Positions 44,429 through 53,365 of a stretch of DNA of 64,000 nucleotides are shown here, one piece after another. How positions within the stretch are numbered: the first letter of the stretch is position 1; each line of letters opens with the position of its first letter. The DNA is taken from the NCBI GenBank assembly GCA_963846475.1, contig CAWJVZ010000004.1, positions 372,001 through 436,000 on the forward strand, in the 5' to 3' direction. The translations under genes were made by a program, and so were the position numbers. This DNA comes from DASWJZ01 sp963846475 (lineage in GTDB: Bacteria > Pseudomonadota > Alphaproteobacteria > Rhizobiales > Afifellaceae). The notes beneath the pieces are model-generated. The model worked only from the letters and a program-made list of their open reading frames with translations. It searched no databases and had not been told where the DNA came from.

Positions 44429-44528
44429 GGCAGGGTGAAATCAGGACAGGCCGCAGGATGCAAGGGTCAGGATCGGTTCGTGCAGGGCGAGAGAACCTTC
44501 TCCCGTCGTCAGACCTCCGAAATAAGCC

Positions 44529-44807
44529 TCAGCCGCGCTCCGCCTCGCCCGGCGCCGTGGCGTGGACGGCGAGCGCATGGACCGGCCCGGCGAGCTCCTC
44601 GGCCAGCGCCTGATTGACCAGACGGTGCCGCTCCACCCGGCTCTTCCCGACGAAGGCCGGCGCCACAATATAGACCCTGAAGTGGGTCTCGCCTTCCGGC
44701 CGGTGGCCGGCATGTCCGGCATGGAGATGCGACTCGTCGACGATGAGCAGGCTCTCCGGCCGGAGTGCCTGCTGGAGCTTTTCCTCTATCCGCGCCTTGA
44801 CCGACAC
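44529..44807 (-). CDS. BolA family protein
   Basis: This 92-residue BolA/IbaG-like protein has the class II KH-like fold pattern with VDESHLHAGHAGHRPEGETHFRVYIVAPAFVGKSRVERHRLV. The conserved His after the HAGH loop can take part in [2Fe-2S] binding with monothiol glutaredoxins. There is no ATG, and GTG 44,807 (VSVKARIEEKL) is the most sensible start. It diverges from the J-domain gene across 70 bases, an arrangement common in Hyphomicrobiales. It likely acts in iron-sulfur trafficking. Confidence 0.87.
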   Translation of the reverse strand: MSVKARIEEKLQQALRPESLLIVDESHLHAGHAGHRPEGETHFRVYIVAPAFVGKSRVERHRLVNQALAEELAGPVHALAVHATAPGEAERG

Positions 44808-44877
44808 GATGCCGCAACCCTCTTCAGATAGACTGACGCGCCTTGAGGGCGCACGCCACGAAGGGCATATTGGCCAG

Positions 44878-45495
44878 ATGAAGCTCGACTCGGCGTATTT
44901 CGACAAGATCCGCATCGACCGCGGCGAGGCTCCGGCCGAAGCGCCGCGGCTGCGCCGCTGCCAGGCGCAGGGCTGCGCGGCCGAGGGCACCCACAAGGCG
45001 CCGAAGGGCCGCCAGGCGGAAGGCGAGTATCTGTGGTTCTGCCTGGACCATGTGCGTCTCTACAACAAGTCCTACAACTATTTTTCGGGCATGAACGACG
45101 CCGCCATCCAGGCTTTCCAGAAGGACGCCGTCATCGGCCACCGCCCCACCTGGCAGATGGGCGTGAACGCCAAGGCCGGCGAGGCGCAGCCGACCGGCGG
45201 GCGCACAAAGTTCGGCTGGACCAAGGCCGCGCAGGATCCCTTCCGCTTCTTCGGCGAGGGTTTCGAGGCGCGCCGAAGCGAGCCGGAGCGGCGCCAGGTC
45301 CACAATATGGAGATGAAGTCGCTAAAAATTCTCGGCCTGGACAAGAGCGCGTCGGGTCCCGAGGTCAAGGCGCGCTACAAGCTCCTGGTCAAACGCCACC
45401 ACCCCGACGCCAACGGCGGCGACCGCTCGCTGGAGGACCGGCTGCGCGAAATCATCCAGGCCTACTCCTATCTGAAGAGCGTCGGTTTCTGCTAA
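44878..45495 (+). CDS. C-terminal J-domain (DnaJ-like) protein
   Basis: This 205-residue protein has a J domain at its C-terminus (about 140-205, LKILGLDKSASGPEVKARYK and the HPD motif in KRHHPDANGG). The N-terminal half has Cys residues in CQAQGCAAEGTHKAP and WFCLDHV, suggesting a small metal site. It belongs to the alphaproteobacterial type found next to bolA and cobS. It would stimulate an Hsp70. ATG 44,878 is chosen because the earlier frame overlaps bolA on the other strand. Confidence 0.9.
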   Translation: MKLDSAYFDKIRIDRGEAPAEAPRLRRCQAQGCAAEGTHKAPKGRQAEGEYLWFCLDHVRLYNKSYNYFSGMNDAAIQAFQKDAVIGHRPTWQMGVNAKAGEAQPTGGRTKFGWTKAAQDPFRFFGEGFEARRSEPERRQVHNMEMKSLKILGLDKSASGPEVKARYKLLVKRHHPDANGGDRSLEDRLREIIQAYSYLKSVGFC

Positions 45496-45558
45496 AGCCC
45501 GCCTCGGCAGCCGCCGGCGCCGAGGAGGCCGGGCCATTCGTCCCATGAGGAAGTCACG

Positions 45559-46545
45559 ATGAACATGACCGCCGAAGCATCGATCGCGGTTCCCGACATG
45601 AACGTTTCGGTGCGGCAGCTCTTCGGGATCGATTCCGACTTGGAAGTGCCGGCCTTCTCAGCGCCGGACGAGCACGTGCCGGAGCTCGACCAGGATTACC
45701 TGTTCGACCGCGAGACGACGCTCGCCATCCTCGCCGGCTTTGCCCGGAACCGCCGCGTCATGATCACCGGCTACCACGGCACCGGCAAGTCGACGCACGT
45801 CGAACAGGTGGCGGCGCGGCTCAACTGGCCGTGCGTGCGCGTCAACCTCGACAGCCACATCAGCCGCATCGACCTCGTCGGCAAGGACGCGATCGTCGTG
45901 CGCGACGACCACCAGGTCACGGAATTCCGCGACGGCATCCTGCCCTGGGCGCTGCAGCACAACGTGGCGCTCTGCTTCGACGAATACGACGCCGGGCGCC
46001 CCGACGTGATGTTCGTGATTCAGCGGGTGCTGGAGGTGTCGGGCCGGCTGACGCTCCTGGACCAGAACCGGGTCATCCGGCCGCATCCGGCGTTCCGCCT
46101 GTTCGCCACGGCCAACACGGTCGGGCTCGGCGACACGTCGGGCCTCTATCACGGCACCCAGCAGATCAACCAGGGCCAGATGGACCGCTGGTCGATCGTC
46201 ACCACGCTCAACTACCTGCCGCACGACAACGAGGTGGAAATCGTGCTCGCCAAGGTGCGCTCGCTGCGCACCCCGAAGGGGCGCGACCAGGCGAGCCGCA
46301 TGGTGCGCGTCGCCGACCTCACCCGCAACGCCTTCGTCAACGGCGACATCTCTACCGTGATGAGCCCGCGCACCGTGATCACCTGGGCGGAGAATGCCGA
46401 GATCTTTGGCGATCTCGGCTTCGCCTTCCGCGTCACCTTCCTCAACAAATGCGACGAGTTGGAGCGGCCGCTGGTCGCCGAGTTCTACCAGCGGGCGCTC
46501 GGGGTGGAGCTGCCGGAGAGCTCCGCCAATGTGGTGCTGAGCTGA
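45559..46545 (+). CDS. cobS: Aerobic cobaltochelatase subunit CobS
   Basis: This 328-residue AAA+ ATPase has Walker A GYHGTGKST near residues 70-78, Walker B LCFDEYD, and the characteristic N-terminal DLEVPAFS. CobS forms a hexameric chaperone with CobT that drives cobalt insertion by CobN into hydrogenobyrinic acid a,c-diamide in aerobic cobalamin synthesis. cobT follows about 470 bases downstream, with a small opposite-strand gene between. cobN is not in the window. Confidence 0.96.
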   Translation: MNMTAEASIAVPDMNVSVRQLFGIDSDLEVPAFSAPDEHVPELDQDYLFDRETTLAILAGFARNRRVMITGYHGTGKSTHVEQVAARLNWPCVRVNLDSHISRIDLVGKDAIVVRDDHQVTEFRDGILPWALQHNVALCFDEYDAGRPDVMFVIQRVLEVSGRLTLLDQNRVIRPHPAFRLFATANTVGLGDTSGLYHGTQQINQGQMDRWSIVTTLNYLPHDNEVEIVLAKVRSLRTPKGRDQASRMVRVADLTRNAFVNGDISTVMSPRTVITWAENAEIFGDLGFAFRVTFLNKCDELERPLVAEFYQRALGVELPESSANVVLS

Positions 46546-46589
46546 AGCGCCGGGTGAGCAATAGAACGGAACGGGCTATGCGGGTTTCG

Positions 46590-46844
46590 TTATTTGCGCC
46601 GCTCCAGCGCCGAGAGCCGGTTTTCGACGGAAGTGAGCCGCTCCTCGACTGCAGCCGCGGCATAGCGTCCAAGCACGCTCTCGCCGGCAAAGAGGCGCGT
46701 CAATTCGTCGAAGCGCGCGTTTGTCTCCTCGCGAAACGGCTTGAACTCGTTGTCGCGGAAGTCGTGAAACTCCTTACGGTAATCGGAGAATTCCCGACGG
46801 AACTCCTGGAGCAGGCGCAGCGTGTGGCTCTCAGGTTCGGCCAT
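46590..46844 (-). CDS. Small coiled-coil protein
   Basis: This 84-residue protein is unrecognised. It is almost fully alpha-helical, charged and heptad-like (LLQEFRREFSDYRKEFHDFR, then RLTSVENRLSALERRK). ATG 46,844 is preferred; an in-frame GTG at 46,865 would add seven residues. Encoded opposite to cobS and cobT and between them, it is unlikely to belong to cobalamin synthesis. Confidence 0.6.
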   Translation of the reverse strand: MAEPESHTLRLLQEFRREFSDYRKEFHDFRDNEFKPFREETNARFDELTRLFAGESVLGRYAAAAVEERLTSVENRLSALERRK

Positions 46845-47012
46845 GTTGTATCCCGTGTCCGGCACGGAGAGAATAGATCAGATGCCAAGTAGGATAAAGG
46901 GCGGGCGGCAACGTCAATGACCTTTCACATGAAGTCCAGGAGCAACGGGGTAGCCACTGCGCCCTCAGGTCTCGCTTTGCTCCCCCGAGGGTGACGAGGT
47001 TGCGTGAGCAGC

Positions 47013-48899
47013 ATGAGCACTAAGAAGCGCGAGGGTCCGACCGAGCCGTTCAAGCGGGCGGTCGCGGCCTGTGTGCGCGCCGTCGCCGGGCAGCGCGACC
47101 TGGAAGTCGCCTACGCCGCCGACCGGCCGCTCCTGGCCGCGAACAAGGTGCGGCTGCCCGAGCCGCCGCGCCGGCTTACGGTGCAGGAGGCGGCGATCAC
47201 CCGCGGCCTCGGCGACGCCATGGCGCTTCGGCTGGCCTGCCATGACGGCAAGGTGCACCGCCGCTTCTCCCCGGAGGGGCGGCAGGCGCGGGCCATCTTC
47301 GACGCGGTGGAGCAGGCGCGCTGCGAGGCGATCGGCTCCAAGCGCATGGAGGGGGTGCGGGCCAACCTGGCCGCCATGCTGCAGGACAAGTATCACCGCG
47401 GCAATTTTTCGGAGATCAGCGAGCAGGCTGAGGCGCCAATGGAGGACGCCGTCTCGCTGATGGTGCGGGAGCGGCTGACCGGCGCCTCCCCCCCCAAGGC
47501 GGCGCGAAAGATCGTCGAGCTCTGGCGCGACACGATCGAGACGAAGGCCGGCAACGAGCTCGACCGGCTCGGCGTGATGGTGGAGGACCAGAATTCCTTT
47601 GCCGAAGCCGTGCGCGACCTCCTCGTCTCGCTCGACATGGGCGAGGAGCTCGGGCCGGATACCGACAACGAGGACGAGGAAGGCGGCGACGACGCGGAAG
47701 GCGCGGCGGAGCACAACGAGGCGGCGCGCGGCGAGGCCGACCAGGCGCTCGACGAATCCGCCGACCAGGAGACCGACGTCTCCGGCGAGGAGGAAGAGGC
47801 CGGCGAGGCCGAGGACGCCGATTCCACCGCGGAGGATTTTTCCGAGGACGACGGCGCCGCCGACAAGGAGCCTTCCGGCGAGGCGCGACGGCCCAATCCG
47901 CAGGGCCGCAACGAGCCGCAGATCGATTACAAGGTCTTTTCGACCAAGCATGACGAGATCGTCCACGCCGAGGACCTCTGCCCGCCGGAGGAGCTCGACC
48001 GGCTCCGCGCCTTTCTCGACAAGCAGCTCGCCAGCCTCCACGGCGCGGTGGCGCGGCTCGCCAACCGGCTGCAGCGGCGGCTCCTCGCCCAGCAGAGCCG
48101 CGCCTGGGATTTCGACCTCGAAGAGGGCGTGCTCGACCCTGCCCGGCTGTCACGCGTCGTCACCGACCCGTTCTCGCCGCTCTCCTTCAAGCAGGAGCGC
48201 GAGACCGCCTTCCGCGACACGGTGGTAACGCTGCTCCTCGACAATTCCGGCTCCATGCGCGGGCGGCCGATCACGGTGGCGGCGACATGCGCCGACATCC
48301 TGGCGCGCACGCTGGAGCGCTGCGGCGTCAAGGTGGAGATTCTGGGCTTCACGACGCGCGCCTGGAAGGGTGGGCAGTCGCGCGAGGAGTGGCTCCGGGC
48401 CGGCAAGCCGCCGCAGCCAGGCCGGCTCAACGACCTTCGCCACATCGTCTACAAATCCGCCGACGCGCCGTGGCGGCGGGTGCGCCGCAACCTTGCGCTG
48501 ATGATGCGCGAGGGGCTCCTGAAGGAGAACATCGACGGCGAGGCGCTCGACTGGGCGCACCGGCGGCTGCTGGCGCGGCCCGAGCAGCGCAAGATCCTGA
48601 TGGTGATCTCCGACGGCGCACCGGTCGACGACGCAACGCTTTCCGTCAACAGCGGCAACTACCTGGAGCGGCACCTCCGGCAGATGATCGAGAACATCGA
48701 GCGGCGCTCGCCGGTCGAGCTCGTCGCCATCGGCATCGGCCACGATGTGACCCGCTACTACAGCCGCGCCGTCACCATCGTCGACGCCGAGGAGCTTGCC
48801 GGCGTCATGATGGAAAAGCTCACCGAGCTGTTCGACGAAAAGGCGACGGGGCGACCGCCGCCGCGACGCGGCCGGCAGAACGGAAGGCGCGCCGCGTGA
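47013..48899 (+). CDS. cobT: Aerobic cobaltochelatase subunit CobT
   Basis: This 628-residue protein has an N-terminal CobT domain (FKRAVAACVRAVAGQRDLEV), a long acidic middle (about 210-290, rich in Glu/Asp) and a C-terminal von Willebrand A domain with the MIDAS motif DNSGSM at Asp410. It partners CobS in ATP-driven cobalt chelation with CobN. The start is ATG 47,013, and a GTG at 47,004 is possible. Its stop overlaps a GTG start of the next gene by four bases. Confidence 0.96.
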   Translation: MSTKKREGPTEPFKRAVAACVRAVAGQRDLEVAYAADRPLLAANKVRLPEPPRRLTVQEAAITRGLGDAMALRLACHDGKVHRRFSPEGRQARAIFDAVEQARCEAIGSKRMEGVRANLAAMLQDKYHRGNFSEISEQAEAPMEDAVSLMVRERLTGASPPKAARKIVELWRDTIETKAGNELDRLGVMVEDQNSFAEAVRDLLVSLDMGEELGPDTDNEDEEGGDDAEGAAEHNEAARGEADQALDESADQETDVSGEEEEAGEAEDADSTAEDFSEDDGAADKEPSGEARRPNPQGRNEPQIDYKVFSTKHDEIVHAEDLCPPEELDRLRAFLDKQLASLHGAVARLANRLQRRLLAQQSRAWDFDLEEGVLDPARLSRVVTDPFSPLSFKQERETAFRDTVVTLLLDNSGSMRGRPITVAATCADILARTLERCGVKVEILGFTTRAWKGGQSREEWLRAGKPPQPGRLNDLRHIVYKSADAPWRRVRRNLALMMREGLLKENIDGEALDWAHRRLLARPEQRKILMVISDGAPVDDATLSVNSGNYLERHLRQMIENIERRSPVELVAIGIGHDVTRYYSRAVTIVDAEELAGVMMEKLTELFDEKATGRPPPRRGRQNGRRAA

Positions 48900-49870
48900 G
48901 GCGTTGGGCCGGCCTCTGCCTGCTGGCCGGGTTTCTGATCGCGCCGGGCGCCTTGGCCGAGCCGCTCGAGGTGACCGTCCGTCCATTCGAGCAGTTCTGG
49001 TTGACCGGCGGCGACGACGCCGACGCGCCGCTGCAATTCCTGGGGGACTCGACATCTCGTCGCCGACCCGCGATTTCGGCGGATATTCCGGCATCGCCGT
49101 GGCCGGCGACGGCTCGGAAATTCTGCTGATCGGCGATTCCGGCAGTTTCGTGCGCGCCCGCCTGGTGCACGAAGACGGCCGCCTCGTCGGGATTGCCGAG
49201 GCGGAGATCGAAAGTCTTTTCCCGGAGGGCGACGGCTCGAAGAAGGCGAGCGACGCCGAGGACGTCGCGCTCGATCCGCGAAACCCGCAGCGCGGCGTCA
49301 CTCGTCCGCGAGCGGCAGGCGAACGCCATGCTCTCCTTCGAAATAGATGGCGGGCAGCCGACGAATTTCGCGCCGATGGTCGTGGGCGCGGACAACCGCA
49401 TCCTGCGCTCCAACAAGGGGCTGGAGAGCGTCGCCTATGCGCCCGCCGCCTCGCCGGCGGCCGGAAAGATCATCGCCATCGCCGAGCGGGCGCCGCGCGG
49501 CGCGGAAAACATCCCGGGCTGGATCGCCGGCGTGGGGGCGTTTGAGATCGTGCCGCACGACGATTTCGACGTGAGCAGCGCACGCTTCCTGCCGGACGGC
49601 GACCTCGTCCTCCTGGAGCGGCGCTATACGCCGGGATGGGGCATCGCCATGCGGCTCCGGCGGATCGACGGCGCGGCGCTCAAGGTCGGCGCCCGGCTCG
49701 ACGGAAAATATCTGATCGACGCCGGCATGACGTCGCAGATCGACAACATGGAAGGCCTGGCGGTGCATCAGGACGCGGCGGGGCGGACGATCCTCACCCT
49801 CGTCTCCGACGACAACCACAGCATCCTGCAGCGCACGCTGATCCTGCAGTTCGCGCTTTCCGATGGCTAA
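48896..49870 (+). pseudogene. Esterase-like phytase-family periplasmic protein with two frameshifts
   Basis: GTG 48,896 overlaps the cobT stop and opens a signal peptide (MRRWAGLCLLAGFLIAPGALA) followed by PLEVTVRPFEQF. At a run of five G (49,042-49,046) one base seems missing. The next frame gives GLDISSPTRDFGGYSGIAVA through DAEDVALDPRNPQRG, after which one extra base near 49,297-49,301 returns to the first frame and ERQANAMLSFEIDGG to the stop at 49,870. The repaired protein would be about 324 residues and match the phytase-like esterase family, a beta-propeller often encoded after cobT. Two compensating one-base errors or two real mutations are possible. Confidence 0.8.
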
Positions 49871-49914
49871 CCACCGGGGCTAAGATCGGGTGTCCGCAAC
49901 AGGGGGCGCTGGGA

Positions 49915-50226
49915 ATGAGCTCCGTCGTCGATCTCGTCGAACCCACCCACCTCGATCACCTCGCCACGCCGGCCAATCTCAGGCTCGGCCGGGAGATTGC
50001 CGCGGCGGGCGGCGTCGAGGTCGTGGAATTCGGCACCTGCCGGGTGACGGCGCGGGTGTCCAACGGGCAGCGCCGGAGCGTCGAGCTGAGCTCCACGCCG
50101 CAAGGGCTGGAATGGCGCTGCACGTGCACCAAGCGCTCAAATCTCTTCTGCAAGCATTGTGTGGCCGTCGCCGTTGCGACCTGGGAAGAAGCGCCGCCGC
50201 TCGGACAGCGAAGCGACGTCGCATAA
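49915..50226 (+). CDS. SWIM zinc-finger protein
   Basis: This 103-residue protein has the SWIM pattern CxCx(n)CxH in CTCTKRSNLFCKHCVAV near residues 66-82, expected to bind zinc and to mediate DNA or protein contacts. The first 50 residues are unremarkable. ATG 49,915 starts MSSVVDLVEPTH; a longer frame upstream is Arg/His-rich and overlaps the phytase-like gene, so it is rejected. The C-terminus ends soon after the finger. Its function is unknown. Confidence 0.8.
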   Translation: MSSVVDLVEPTHLDHLATPANLRLGREIAAAGGVEVVEFGTCRVTARVSNGQRRSVELSSTPQGLEWRCTCTKRSNLFCKHCVAVAVATWEEAPPLGQRSDVA

Positions 50227-50239
50227 CCGGACTCGTGGA

Positions 50240-50881
50240 TCAGGCTGCCGCGGGGCGAAGCGGCGCGAACCAGCCGACAATGACGCGATAGGGGACCAGC
50301 GCCAGCACGGCGATCGAAAGCTTCACCGCAAGGTCGCCGAGGGCCCAGGAAATCCAGCGCGGCGCGGCGAGCGCCAGCAGGCCGAGGAGCGGCGCGGCTT
50401 CGACCGCAAAGGAATCGTTGGGGCCGAGGAAGGCGAAGGCGGGCGCGAAGGCCAGCATGAAGAAGACGGCCGTGTCGGCGACCGAGCCGGCCAGGCTGGA
50501 GAAGGCCGGGGCCTTCCACCAGGAGCGATAGCGGAGCCAGTTGAAGACGCCGATGTCGAGAAGCTGGCCGGCCAGGAAAGCCGTGCCGGAGGCGATCGCG
50601 ATGCGCGGCGTCGCGACCCAGACGGAGAGCACGATGGCAATGGCGAAGCCGCAATAGACGACGCGGCGTGCGGCGCGCGGGCCGAGCAGCCGGTTGGTGA
50701 CGTCGGTCACCAGGAAGGCTAGCGGATAGGAGAAGGCGCCCCAGGTCAGGAGGTCGGCCAGGTTCAGCCGGCCGACGGCGAACTCGAAGGGGCGCTGGAC
50801 CAGGACGTTCGACAGCACGACGACGGCCGCCATGGCGGCGACCGCGGCGACGATGCCGATCGATCTCCTGGTAAAGTGCAA
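50240..50881 (-). CDS. VUT family (YhhQ-like) queuosine precursor transporter
   Basis: This 213-residue membrane protein has about six transmembrane helices and the family signature GAFSYPLAFLVTDVTNRLLGP plus GQLLDIGVFNWLR. The family (COG1738) imports preQ0/preQ1 for queuosine. The gene starts just after rpmB, with only four bases between, and TTG 50,881 is the likely start because no ATG fits. It is probably co-transcribed with rpmB. Confidence 0.85.
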   Translation of the reverse strand: MHFTRRSIGIVAAVAAMAAVVVLSNVLVQRPFEFAVGRLNLADLLTWGAFSYPLAFLVTDVTNRLLGPRAARRVVYCGFAIAIVLSVWVATPRIAIASGTAFLAGQLLDIGVFNWLRYRSWWKAPAFSSLAGSVADTAVFFMLAFAPAFAFLGPNDSFAVEAAPLLGLLALAAPRWISWALGDLAVKLSIAVLALVPYRVIVGWFAPLRPAAA

Positions 50882-50885
50882 GGCG

Positions 50886-51194
50886 TCAGGCGGCTTCGGC
50901 CGCCGCGGCGTTCTCCGCCACCTTGGCCAGAACTTCCTTGCGGAGCGTTCGGGCGCGTGGCGACAGCTCCTCGTCCTTCGCCTTGGCAAGGAAGCCGTCG
51001 AGGCCGCCGCGGTGCTCCACGGTTCTGAGCGCGTTCGTCGAAATGCGCAGGCGGACGCTCCGCTCCAGCGCCTCGCTCATCAGCGTGACGATCTTCAGAT
51101 TGGGCAGGAAGCGGCGGCGCGACTTGTTGTTCGCGTGGCTCACATTGTTGCCGGTCAGCACGGCCTTGCCGGTCAGCTCGCAGCGGCGCGCCAT
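50886..51194 (-). CDS. rpmB: 50S ribosomal protein L28
   Basis: This 102-residue ribosomal protein L28 begins MARRCELTGKAVLTGNNVSHANNKS and has the expected RRRFLPNL segment. The helical Ala-rich C-terminal extension is typical of alphaproteobacteria. ATG 51,194 has AGAGG upstream. It is a structural part of the large ribosomal subunit. Confidence 0.97.
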   Translation of the reverse strand: MARRCELTGKAVLTGNNVSHANNKSRRRFLPNLKIVTLMSEALERSVRLRISTNALRTVEHRGGLDGFLAKAKDEELSPRARTLRKEVLAKVAENAAAAEAA

Positions 51195-51338
51195 GGTAAA
51201 ACCTCTGTGTTCATGAGGATCGGCTCGAACGGCTGTCGCCGCGCCAAGTGAAGCACGGAAAGCGACGGCCGACCCGATCTGTTTCCGGAAGCGCGTTCTA
51301 TAGGGATGCAAGGGCGGAAGGTCAACCTTTGCGCCCCG

Positions 51339-52706
51339 TCATTGGGCAGCGGCGAGCCGATCTTCAGCGGCGGCGGCGGGCCAGGCGATTCGGACACGGA
51401 GGCCGCCCAGTGCCGAGCGGGAGAGGCCGAGCTCGCCGCGATAGGCTTTGGCGATGTCGCTGACGATGGCGAGGCCGAGGCCAGTCCCCTCCGCCTCCGC
51501 ATCGAGCCGAAGGCCGCGGGTCAGAATGTCGTCGAGCTGGCCTTCCGGCACGCCGGGGCCGTCGTCCTCGACGGCGATGACGATCGCCCCCTCCCCGGCC
51601 GAAGCGCTGACGCGGACCTTCGAGCGCGCCCACTTGCAGGCATTGTCGAGGACGTTGCCGACCGCCTCGGCGACGTCGACCTCGTCGGCCGCGACGACGA
51701 GGTCCTCGCCGATTTCGAGCTCGAAGCGGAGCGCTGCGCCGCGCGGCGTGCGCGCCATCACCGCGACGAGCCGCTCGACCAGCGTGGCGAGCCGGCTGGT
51801 GGCGAGGTGGTCCATGCCGAGCCGGGCGCGGGCCAGCTGCCGGTCGATGCGCCGCCGCATCATCTCGATCTGCGCGAGGATTTCTGTCGCATCGTCGTTG
51901 CGGCCGCTGCGGCCGAGGCCGCGCGCCACCGTGGAGAGCACCGTCAGCGGCGTCTTCAGCCCATGGGCAAGATCGCCGGCGCGCGCCCTCGCCCGCGACA
52001 GCGCCTCCTCTTGTGCGGCAAGGAGCTCGTTCATCTCCTCCACCAGCGGCCGCACTTCGCGCGGCACGCCGGGATCGAGCCGGAATTTCTTCCGCGCGCG
52101 GATCTGGGCGAGCGCCTCGCGAAGACGTGCCAGCGGCGCCAGGCCGATGCCAACCTGGAAGGCCGCGGCCGCAGTCAGGCAGAGGCCGATCACGGCGAGA
52201 GCGATCGCCAGGTCGCGTCCATACTCGCCGACGGCCTGCTCGACATCCGTCGCATCCGCCGCGAGCACGACACGAACCGGGCGCTCGCCCGCCGGCGACA
52301 GCAGGCGGAGCGTCTCCGCCCTGAGCAGGAGAGGCGCGTTCTGCGGGCCGGGAGCCTGCCAGGACAAAGCTGCCGCGCCGTCGGAGGGCGGCGGAGGCAG
52401 CGCCTCGTCCCAGAGCGAGCGCGAGCGGAGCGGCTCGCCCCCTTTGGGCTCGATCTGCCAGTAAAGGCCGCCGAACGGGCGCTGGAAGCGTGGGTCGGCC
52501 GGCTCGGCGGTGAGCGTCACCTGCGGACCGCTCGCATCGAGATTAGCGGCGATCTGCACCAAGAGATTGGAAAGCTCGGCGTCGACGCGGCGCGCGACGT
52601 GGCGTTCGAACAGAATGGTGAGCGCGATCCAGGCGAGCACCAGGGCGGCGCCGATCGTCACGGCGGCAAGGCCGAGCAGGCGGACGCGGAGCGACCCGGT
52701 CCTCAC
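51339..52706 (-). CDS. Sensor histidine kinase
   Basis: This 455-residue membrane kinase has one N-terminal helix (about 9-30), a periplasmic sensor region, a second helix (about 160-185), a HAMP-like linker, the H-box with His248 in DLAHGLKTPLT, the N-box NVLDNACKWA, DDGPGVP and GTGLGLAIV. GTG 52,706 overlaps the response regulator stop by four bases (GTGA). It phosphorylates that regulator. The periplasmic part has no known ligand motif. The neighbouring PepSY protein suggests a link to extracellular peptides, metals or stress. Confidence 0.93.
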   Translation of the reverse strand: MRTGSLRVRLLGLAAVTIGAALVLAWIALTILFERHVARRVDAELSNLLVQIAANLDASGPQVTLTAEPADPRFQRPFGGLYWQIEPKGGEPLRSRSLWDEALPPPPSDGAAALSWQAPGPQNAPLLLRAETLRLLSPAGERPVRVVLAADATDVEQAVGEYGRDLAIALAVIGLCLTAAAAFQVGIGLAPLARLREALAQIRARKKFRLDPGVPREVRPLVEEMNELLAAQEEALSRARARAGDLAHGLKTPLTVLSTVARGLGRSGRNDDATEILAQIEMMRRRIDRQLARARLGMDHLATSRLATLVERLVAVMARTPRGAALRFELEIGEDLVVAADEVDVAEAVGNVLDNACKWARSKVRVSASAGEGAIVIAVEDDGPGVPEGQLDDILTRGLRLDAEAEGTGLGLAIVSDIAKAYRGELGLSRSALGGLRVRIAWPAAAAEDRLAAAQ

Positions 52707-53365
52707 CCCTCGCCCGCCACGATGTAGCCGAAACCGCGGCGGGTCTCGATCACGCCGGCGCCGATTTTTTTGCGGATGCGCCCGATCAGCGCCTCCAGCG
52801 CATTCGTCGTCACCGCATCGTCGCCGCCGTGGATGTGCTCGATCAGTTCGCCCGGGGAGACCACGCGGCCGCGGTTCGTCACGAGATAGTTGAGGGCGCG
52901 GAACTCGCTCGCGGTCAGCGCGATCGTCCGGCCGGTGCGCACGACCCGCATCTGCCGCGTATCGAGCAGGAGATCGCCGGCCTTCAACACCGAGGTGGGC
53001 AGCCCGGCGGCGCGGCGGATGAGCGCACGGAGCCTGGCAATCAGCTCCTCCATGTGGAACGGCTTGGCAAGATAGTCGTCGGCGCCGGCGTCGATGCCCT
53101 CGACGCGCTCCATCCAACCGCCGCGGGCGGTGAGCACGAGCACCGGCGTGTCCAGTCCCTCCTCGCGCCAGCGCTTCAGCACCGACATCCCGTCGAGGCC
53201 GGGCAGGCCGAGGTCGAGGACGATTGCGGCGAAATCGTCGGTGCCGCCCGTCGCCCATGCGCGGCGGCCGTCGCTTTCGCGGAGCGCCACGAAGCCGGCA
53301 TCGCCGAGTGCGGCGACCATGTCGGCCGCGATCGTGTCGTCGTCCTCGACCAGGAGCACGCGCAT
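52703..53365 (-). CDS. OmpR/PhoP-family response regulator
   Basis: This 220-residue regulator has a receiver domain with phosphoacceptor Asp51 in VLDLGLPG and Lys in LAKPFHM, and a winged-helix DNA-binding domain (LTASEFRALNYL, RIRKKIGA, TRRGFGYI). It is a partner of the overlapping histidine kinase. Its ATG overlaps the stop of the PepSY gene by one base. Confidence 0.95.
   Translation of the reverse strand: MRVLLVEDDDTIAADMVAALGDAGFVALRESDGRRAWATGGTDDFAAIVLDLGLPGLDGMSVLKRWREEGLDTPVLVLTARGGWMERVEGIDAGADDYLAKPFHMEELIARLRALIRRAAGLPTSVLKAGDLLLDTRQMRVVRTGRTIALTASEFRALNYLVTNRGRVVSPGELIEHIHGGDDAVTTNALEALIGRIRKKIGAGVIETRRGFGYIVAGEG

Noticed and set aside
46965..48041. 358-codon open frame on the minus strand
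   Set aside because: Antisense to cobT; composition Leu/Gly/Arg/Val-rich shadow without homology.
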